Shown here piece by piece: positions 59,453-64,000 of a DNA stretch of 64,000 bases. The stretch comes from Flexivirga caeni (GTDB taxonomy: Bacteria; Actinomycetota; Actinomycetes; Actinomycetales; Dermatophilaceae). The first letter of the stretch is position 1, and every line of letters begins with the position of its first letter. The stretch covers positions 1 to 64,000 of the forward strand of contig NZ_RJJQ01000021.1 of the NCBI RefSeq assembly GCF_003724155.1. The letters are read 5' to 3'. The notes under the pieces are model-generated. The model was not told the DNA's origin and searched no databases. It saw only the letters and a list, made by a program, of their open reading frames with translations. Made by a program: the position numbers and the translations under genes.

Positions 59453-60288
59453 GCGAGCCTGCATCCCGGCGCATCTGGCTCACCGAGCTGACCTCCGCGG
59501 TCGGTCTGCCGGGCGCTGCCCTCGTCGATGCGGCCGGTTATTCGCGGTTCAAGCACGGCGACGCCGCTGTTGCGCGCCGGTTCGCGGTGGCACTCGCCGC
59601 GCTCGCGGCGCAGCGACTGCCGTCCCGCCCCGTGCTGGTGACCAGTTCGGCCTTCGGCCGGGTGCCGCCCGCGGCATACAGCTTGGTGCTTCCGTTCGTG
59701 CACCAATTGCGAGCGCTGCGAACGGATCTCGAGGTCGGCACGTTCGGGGTGCGGCGCGAGGGGATCAGCAATGGCGACTACTCGCGGATGACGCTTGCCG
59801 CCCGCCGTGGGGCGATCACGGCCGGAGATCTCACCCCGGACCGGGATGTCGCCGGGCGGCTCGTGCTGGCGCTGGACGACATCCGCGTCACCGGCAACCA
59901 CGAGCGGGCGATGGACCGGTGCCTGCTGGAAGCCGGAGTCGACGAGGTCTGGCACCTGTATGTCGTGCAGGCCGGGCAGTTCGCGGTGTCGCCGCAGATC
60001 GAGTCGGTGCTGAACGAGTCGGCGATCGACGGCGTGCAAGCGCTGCTGTCGATCGCGTCCGGGCAGCGGTTCGTCCCCAACGCGCGGCTGTGCCGGCGGG
60101 TTCTCGCACTTCCGGACGGGGAGTTGCGGGTCTTCGTCGAGCAGGCACCGCCGGCGCTGCTGCGCTGGCTGGAATCGGCGATGGCGCAGGACGGGCTGGC
60201 CGCCGTGCCGGCATACCGCGAACGGGTCCGTGTCTGGGACGAGGTTCGTGGGCTCGCGCACCGCGAAACGCAGACCAGCGCCGGCTGA
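59449..60288 (+). CDS. Ter-cluster phosphoribosyltransferase-like protein 2
   Basis: This 279-residue protein is a paralogue of the preceding PRTase. It shares YSRFKHGD (31-38) and the PRPP-loop-like LVLALDDIRVTG, with DDIRVTG at 143-149. The following region DRCLLEAGVDEVWHLYVVQ matches VDLLQDNGVGQVVTAYVAT of protein 1 in pattern. ATG 59449 follows AGGAGG at eight bases; a longer frame upstream is a shadow. Two tandem copies with the same motifs may form a heterodimer or carry out successive transfers. No ATP-grasp ligase, another usual member of these modules, is seen in the window. Confidence 0.75.
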   Translation: MSEPASRRIWLTELTSAVGLPGAALVDAAGYSRFKHGDAAVARRFAVALAALAAQRLPSRPVLVTSSAFGRVPPAAYSLVLPFVHQLRALRTDLEVGTFGVRREGISNGDYSRMTLAARRGAITAGDLTPDRDVAGRLVLALDDIRVTGNHERAMDRCLLEAGVDEVWHLYVVQAGQFAVSPQIESVLNESAIDGVQALLSIASGQRFVPNARLCRRVLALPDGELRVFVEQAPPALLRWLESAMAQDGLAAVPAYRERVRVWDEVRGLAHRETQTSAG

Positions 60289-60294
60289 GGGTTT

Positions 60295-60338
60295 CGAGTA
60301 TGCCCAGCGCGCGGTGGGGCGCGCGCTCGGCATACTCG
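60295..60338. repeat. 18-8-18 stem-loop, copy 1
   Basis: Arms 60295-60312 and 60321-60338 (CGAGTATGCC...GCGCGC) pair at 17 of 18 positions around an eight-base loop. It starts six bases after the stop of PRTase 2, and no T-run follows, so it is either a non-canonical terminator or a repeat element. A relative with the same geometry lies at 61853-61896, so the two flank the amidase gene. Confidence 0.8.
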
Positions 60339-60395
60339 CGGGATTGCGCGGCTGGCCGCCGGAATGCGTCACCTACCGCGCGGTAAGTTGCTGGT

Positions 60396-61820
60396 GTGAG
60401 CATGTCTGACACCAGCACCCGAGTCCATGCCTTCACCGATGACGCCCTCGGCGACCTGGACGCGACGGGTGTGGCCGCGCGCATTCGGAGCCGTGAGATC
60501 AGTGCTCTCGAGGCGGTCGATGCCGCGATTGCCCGGGCCGAGCGGGTGGAGGAAGCGCTGCAGGCGCTGGCACACCCTGACTTCGACCGGGCACGCTCGC
60601 GTGCTGCTTCCCCCGGACACGCCGAATTTGCGGGCGTACCAGCAGCTTTCAAGGACAACATCCCGGTCGGTGGCATGCCGATGACCGAGGGGTCCGCGGC
60701 GGTGCCGGCAACGGTGCAACCGAAGGATGGCCGGGTTGCGGCGCAGTTCCTGCAGACCGGCATCATCCCGATCGGCACGACGACCATGCCGGAGTTCGGC
60801 TGGACCGCCACCACCGAGACACTGACCCGGCAGACCCACAACCCGTGGCACCTGGGCTATTCCAGCGGTGGCAGCTCGGGCGGATCGGCCTCGTGGGTCG
60901 CTGCGGGCGTCATACCCATCGCGCACGGCAACGACGGCGGTGGCTCGATCCGCATCCCGGCCGCGGCCTGCGGGTTGATCGGCCTGAAACCGACCCGTGG
61001 GCGGCTGCGGACGAACGATGGCAGCGAGTGGACGCCCGTGCGGGTGGTCACGGACTCGGTGCTCGCCCGGTCGGTCCGCGACGTCGCGGGGTTCTATCTG
61101 GCGGCGCAGCGGGTGCACCGCAACCGGTTGCTGCCCCCGATCGAGGCGGTCGACCGGCCGATTGACCGCTCGCTGCGCATCGGGCTGTTGCTGGACTCAC
61201 CGGTGACCGCGCCCAGCGACGCGCCGACGCGTGCTGCGGTCGAGGCGCTCGGCCGGCGGCTCGAAGCGCTCGGCCACCACGTCGAGCCCTACCGGCTGCC
61301 GGTGCCGCAGTTCTTCCGCGACGATTTCGTCGACTACTGGCGCCTGCTCGCGCTGGCGGTGACCACCTCCGGGCACCGGATGTTCGGGCCGGGGTTCGAC
61401 ACCGGCAAGCTGGAGCCGCTGACGCTGGGCCTGGCCGCGCAGGGCAAGCGCCGGCTGCGCAAGGCACCGGTCTACCTGGCGCGGTTGCTCGCGTCGTCGC
61501 CCGCTTCGCGCATCGCGTTCGCCAAGGGTCCGGACGTCGTGCTGAGTCCCGTCGTGGCGCACACGACGCCGAAGCTGGGCTACCTGGGTGCCGAGCTCTC
61601 GGCCGAGGAGCACTTCCGGCGGCTGGTCGATTACGCCGGTTTCACCCCGTTGCACAACGCGACAGGCGGCCCGGCGCTCTCCATCCCCGCCGGCCGCACC
61701 GACGAGGGGCTGCCGATCGGCGCGATGCTGTCGTCCACTCACGGCACCGAGTCGCTGCTGCTGCGCCTCGCGCTGCAGTTGGAGCAGGACCGCGCCTGGC
61801 CGCGGATCCAGGACCGCTGA
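60396..61820 (+). CDS. Amidase-signature family hydrolase
   Basis: A 474-residue amidase of the AS family with the Ser-cisSer-Lys triad: K86 in FKDNIPV, cis-S160/S161 in YSSGGSSGGSA and nucleophile S184 in GGGSIRIPAAACG. The tail KPTRGRL and the C-terminal LPIGAMLSS are family landmarks. It hydrolyses an amide to acid and ammonia; the substrate is unknown. GTG 60396 is followed closely by ATG 60402, and either may be used. Flanked on both sides by related stem-loops. No glutamyl-tRNA partner genes (gatC/gatB) are adjacent. Confidence 0.88.
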   Translation: MSMSDTSTRVHAFTDDALGDLDATGVAARIRSREISALEAVDAAIARAERVEEALQALAHPDFDRARSRAASPGHAEFAGVPAAFKDNIPVGGMPMTEGSAAVPATVQPKDGRVAAQFLQTGIIPIGTTTMPEFGWTATTETLTRQTHNPWHLGYSSGGSSGGSASWVAAGVIPIAHGNDGGGSIRIPAAACGLIGLKPTRGRLRTNDGSEWTPVRVVTDSVLARSVRDVAGFYLAAQRVHRNRLLPPIEAVDRPIDRSLRIGLLLDSPVTAPSDAPTRAAVEALGRRLEALGHHVEPYRLPVPQFFRDDFVDYWRLLALAVTTSGHRMFGPGFDTGKLEPLTLGLAAQGKRRLRKAPVYLARLLASSPASRIAFAKGPDVVLSPVVAHTTPKLGYLGAELSAEEHFRRLVDYAGFTPLHNATGGPALSIPAGRTDEGLPIGAMLSSTHGTESLLLRLALQLEQDRAWPRIQDR

Positions 61821-61852
61821 TCGCTCCGAGGTGTGCCGCTCGCGCGTCGTTC

Positions 61853-61896
61853 CGAGTATGCCGATCGCGCGGTCTGGCGCGCGCTGGGCATCCTCC
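61853..61896. repeat. 18-8-18 stem-loop, copy 2
   Basis: Arms 61853-61870 (CGAGTATGCCGATCGCGC) and 61879-61896 pair at 14 of 18 around an eight-base loop. The left arm is nearly identical to copy 1 at 60295. It lies between the amidase and the convergent amidohydrolase. Confidence 0.7.
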
Positions 61897-61926
61897 CGAG
61901 GTCGCGCGACCGTCGGGATCGCCGGA

Positions 61927-63513
61927 TCAGGAGCGCTGCCAGCGGGTTTCGCCGCCGACGACGGACTGCAGCACCTGAGCCTCCCGGATGCGCAGCGGCT
62001 CGTCGGCGAACACGGCGGGGCTGGTGATGTCGGTGTCGACGGCGATGAAATCGGCGAGCTTCCCGGCGGTGAGGGTGCCTCGCGCGTCAGCGGTGCCGGT
62101 GAGCACGGCGGGCCCGGTCGCGTATGCCGCAATCGCCTCCTTGACGCTGATCCGCTCCGCCGGCTGGAAGCCGCCCGCCGGTGTGCCGTCTCCGCGCTGC
62201 CGGGTGATCGCCGCGTGGATGCCGTGGAACGGGTTCGCCTCCTCGACCGGAGCGTCCGAGCCGAACGCCAGCGCGGCACCGGAGTCCAGCACACTGCGCC
62301 AGCCGTAGCCGACCAGGTCGTGCTCCGACAGCAGAGCTTCCACCAGGGCGATGTCACTGGTGCAGTGGGTCGGTTGCATCGACGCGGTGACGCCGAGCGC
62401 CCGCAACCGCGCCACATCGCCTGGCTGCAGGAACTGGGTGTGCTCGATGGACAGCGCGAGCGTCGTGCCGGTGTCGCGGCGCAGCTTCTCGTAGACGTCG
62501 AGCACCACGTGGTTGGCCCGGTCGCCGATGGCGTGGGTCGCCACGGCGATGCCGGCGTCGACGGCGGAGCGGGCTGCGTCATACAACTCAGTGTGCGTCA
62601 TCACGGCCATGCCGAGGTTGTCCGGTTTGTCGGCATACGGGCGGCTCAGGTGTGCGGTTCGTGAGCCGAGCGCGCCGTCGCTGAAGAGCTTCAACGGTCC
62701 GACGCGGAACCAGTCGTCGCCGTCGCCGGTGCGGCGGCCCTCAGCGATCGCGCGCTGCAGGGCATCCATCGGAATGCCTTTGACAACACGGATTTTCAGC
62801 TCGCCGGCAGCCTTGATCGATAGGTATGCCGCCCGCGCGTCCTCGCCGTTGAGGTCAGTGACCGCGGTGAGCCCGACGGACAGCAGGTGCTCCTGGGCGG
62901 CGAGCAGCGGGGCGCGCAGGTCGGAACTCTCGGCTTCGAGCTCCTCGATGGCATCCTGTGCGGTCTCGCGCAGTATGCCGGTGGGGTTTCCGGCCGCGTC
63001 GCGTACCGCCATACCCCCGGGAGGGTCCGTCCAGGACGCGTCGATGCCGGCAGCGCGCAGTGCTGCGGTGTTCGCCCAGAGGGTGTGACCGTCGATGCTC
63101 GACAGTGCGACGGGGTGGTCGCCGCTCACCGAGTCGAGGTCGTGCGCGGTCGGCTGCACCGGAACCGCCCACTTGTTGCTGTCCCAGCGACCCCCGAAAA
63201 CCCAAGCCCCTGAAGGCATTCCGCTGACATGATCGCGAACGGTCGCGAGCGCCTCCTCCAGCGACCGGACTGCGCGCAGGTCGACAGCGGCCAGCGCGCG
63301 AGCGACCCCGGCAGTGTGGATGTGCGCGTCGTGCATCCCCGGCATGACCAGTTCGCCCGGCAGGTCGACGACCTCGGCCGTCGGGTGCGCGGCTGCCAGG
63401 TCGGCGTCGGCGCCAACAGTCGAGATCCGGTCGTTCTCGACCAGCAGACCGGTGACGTATGACGACGCGGGGTCGCCGGTGTAGATGCGCGGGTGGCGGA
63501 AGAGCGTCGGCAC
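61927..63513 (-). CDS. YtcJ-like metal-dependent amidohydrolase
   Basis: This 528-residue protein belongs to the amidohydrolase_3/YtcJ branch. It has an N-terminal beta-sandwich with VMPGMHDAHIHTAGV, whose HxH binds metal, and a TIM barrel with KLFSDGALGSRTAHL, a histidine in VATHAIGDRA and SIEHTQFLQ. The aspartate is in FGSDAPVEEANPFHGI, and the C-terminal sandwich is GKLADFIAVDTD. The expected reaction is hydrolysis of an amide or cyclic imide, but the group is largely uncharacterised. It reads toward the amidase gene, so a shared amide catabolic role is possible. The start ATG at 63513 has no close ribosome site. Confidence 0.88.
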   Translation of the reverse strand: MPTLFRHPRIYTGDPASSYVTGLLVENDRISTVGADADLAAAHPTAEVVDLPGELVMPGMHDAHIHTAGVARALAAVDLRAVRSLEEALATVRDHVSGMPSGAWVFGGRWDSNKWAVPVQPTAHDLDSVSGDHPVALSSIDGHTLWANTAALRAAGIDASWTDPPGGMAVRDAAGNPTGILRETAQDAIEELEAESSDLRAPLLAAQEHLLSVGLTAVTDLNGEDARAAYLSIKAAGELKIRVVKGIPMDALQRAIAEGRRTGDGDDWFRVGPLKLFSDGALGSRTAHLSRPYADKPDNLGMAVMTHTELYDAARSAVDAGIAVATHAIGDRANHVVLDVYEKLRRDTGTTLALSIEHTQFLQPGDVARLRALGVTASMQPTHCTSDIALVEALLSEHDLVGYGWRSVLDSGAALAFGSDAPVEEANPFHGIHAAITRQRGDGTPAGGFQPAERISVKEAIAAYATGPAVLTGTADARGTLTAGKLADFIAVDTDITSPAVFADEPLRIREAQVLQSVVGGETRWQRS

Positions 63514-63972
63514 GGGGTCAGCTTAGAGATCGCGCGCCCGGCGGACGCCCGTTGGGTCGGCCGGCGTCCCGTGCCTTCGACGGTCGAGGGTTCGGGTCGG
63601 GAAACGGCGATTGCGCGTACGCAACCTTCGACGGTCGAGGCTTGCGTACTGGGGATTGGCCCGGGGCGTCCCTAACTCTCGACGGTCGAGGGTTCCGGCC
63701 GGGGATTGTGCGAAATCCTGTCCCGTACGCGCGACGGTCGAGCCTTGAGGACGGTTTCCCCGCGAGATGCTGTCCCGTACCCGCGACGGTCGAGCCTTGG
63801 GGACGCGAAACGTGCGGCGGGGGCGTACACAACCGGCAACGGTCGCTGATTGGGTGCGTGTGGGTGAAGGCGGTTTGCCCACATCGGCACTAGGGTGAGG
63901 CGGAACGGCGGCCGGCTTCACTTCCCGGGCCGGCACTTCGCCGACCAATTCACCGAAGAGGGGTCGAGCATC
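63514..63972. repeat. Intergenic tandem array of about 52-bp units centred on TCGACGGTCGA
   Basis: No gene is supported in these 459 bases. Six units repeat with a 51-53 bp period. Their cores start at 63577, 63628, 63679 (TCGACGGTCGAG), 63731, 63783 (GCGACGGTCGAG) and 63836 (GCAACGGTCGCT, weakest). TCGAC-G-GTCGA is an 11-base odd palindrome. Several units also share GTCCCGTAC upstream and CTTG or GTTC-GGACGG downstream. The array lies between the divergent amidohydrolase and the gene starting at 63973, so it may be a regulatory or protein-binding array. Beyond the array, 63850-63972 shows nothing clear except GAGGGG near 63957, a possible ribosome site. Confidence 0.75.
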
Positions 63973-64000
63973 ATGGTTTGGGTCTGGATCATCGTCGCGA
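63973..64000 (+). CDS. Start of a gene running off the window (probable membrane protein)
   Basis: An ATG at 63973 follows GAGGGG with about 10 bases of spacing and opens MVWVWIIVA, a hydrophobic start like a signal peptide or first membrane helix. Only nine codons are visible, so the product cannot be named. It would be read from the tandem-array region. Confidence 0.4.

Noticed and set aside
63577-63848. CRISPR array
   Set aside because: Only about 12 bases of each ~52-bp unit are conserved and no identical 24-37 bp repeats or cas genes are present.
1-64000. tRNA or rRNA genes
   Set aside because: I looked for conserved T-loop and rRNA words by eye and saw none; a covariance search could still find one.

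Overview
The window reads as chromosomal DNA of a high-GC actinomycete. The evidence is strong G/C bias at third codon positions, frequent GTG/TTG starts, 1-13 bp gene overlaps, Tat/lipoprotein leaders, an LCP cell-wall ligase, DUF3556 and YcnI/CopC proteins, and GlnA4-type glutamine synthetase. Codon and motif habits suggest Micrococcales, possibly Dermacoccaceae or Intrasporangiaceae, but no rRNA or phylogenetic marker is present to prove it.

Layout. (1) 1-1.1 kb: an IS21-like end abutting the frameshifted C-terminal remnant of a semialdehyde dehydrogenase, then a TetR gene. (2) 1.3-10.3 kb: a lipid/polyhydroxyalkanoate block (PucR-type regulator, acyl-CoA synthetase, PHA synthase, PHA-depolymerase-like hydrolase) followed by a DUF3556 membrane protein paired with a phytoene-desaturase-like oxidoreductase. 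(3) 10.4-11.5 kb: LCP protein. (4) 11.7-16.8 kb: FCD regulator, GlnA4-type gamma-glutamyl ligase, aldehyde dehydrogenase, SDR and class-I amidotransferase, a gamma-glutamylation route for a small amine. (5) 16.8-24.3 kb: a less GC-extreme block with a HAD hydrolase, a four-gene ABC importer, an alkaline-phosphatase-superfamily hydrolase, a HutC/UTRA regulator with GTCTAGAC-like sites, and an MgtC protein; it looks like uptake and hydrolysis of an organophosphonate or phosphoester. (6) 24.4-33 kb: a complete 4-hydroxyproline catabolic cluster, with a proline-type peptidase and GntR regulator. (7) 33-40.9 kb: YcnI and CopC, a zinc alcohol dehydrogenase, an AIF-like flavoprotein, TetR and PadR regulators, and a molybdate/tungstate-type importer with permease and ATPase fused. 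(8) 40.9-51.3 kb: methyltransferases, a heterodimeric ABC exporter, a TetR-MFS pair, a peptidase gene broken by a 61-bp duplication, and an FMN reductase. (9) 51.5-60.3 kb: a tellurite-resistance-type (Ter) cluster with TelA, four TerD-related proteins, a TerC-like membrane protein, a HAD enzyme and two tandem phosphoribosyltransferase-like proteins. (10) 60.3-64 kb: amidase, amidohydrolase, a tandem repeat array and the start of another gene.

The most unusual material is in two places. The Ter cluster carries a probable small-molecule synthesis module (HAD plus two PRTase paralogues sharing YSxxKHGD and DDxRVTG) with a 24-codon basic ORF lodged between the paralogues. The spaces between genes hold several distinct families of structured repeats: nested double dyads with GAGCGGACCC cores (four copies), 24-12-24 stem-loops (two copies), 18-8-18 stem-loops (two copies), and a roughly 52-bp tandem array around TCGACGGTCGA. 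A seven-base word, GTATGNC, also appears strikingly over-used throughout.

All identifications are by reading motifs and recalling families; no database search was run. Start codons are chosen from ribosome-binding sites, overlaps and family N-termini where stated.
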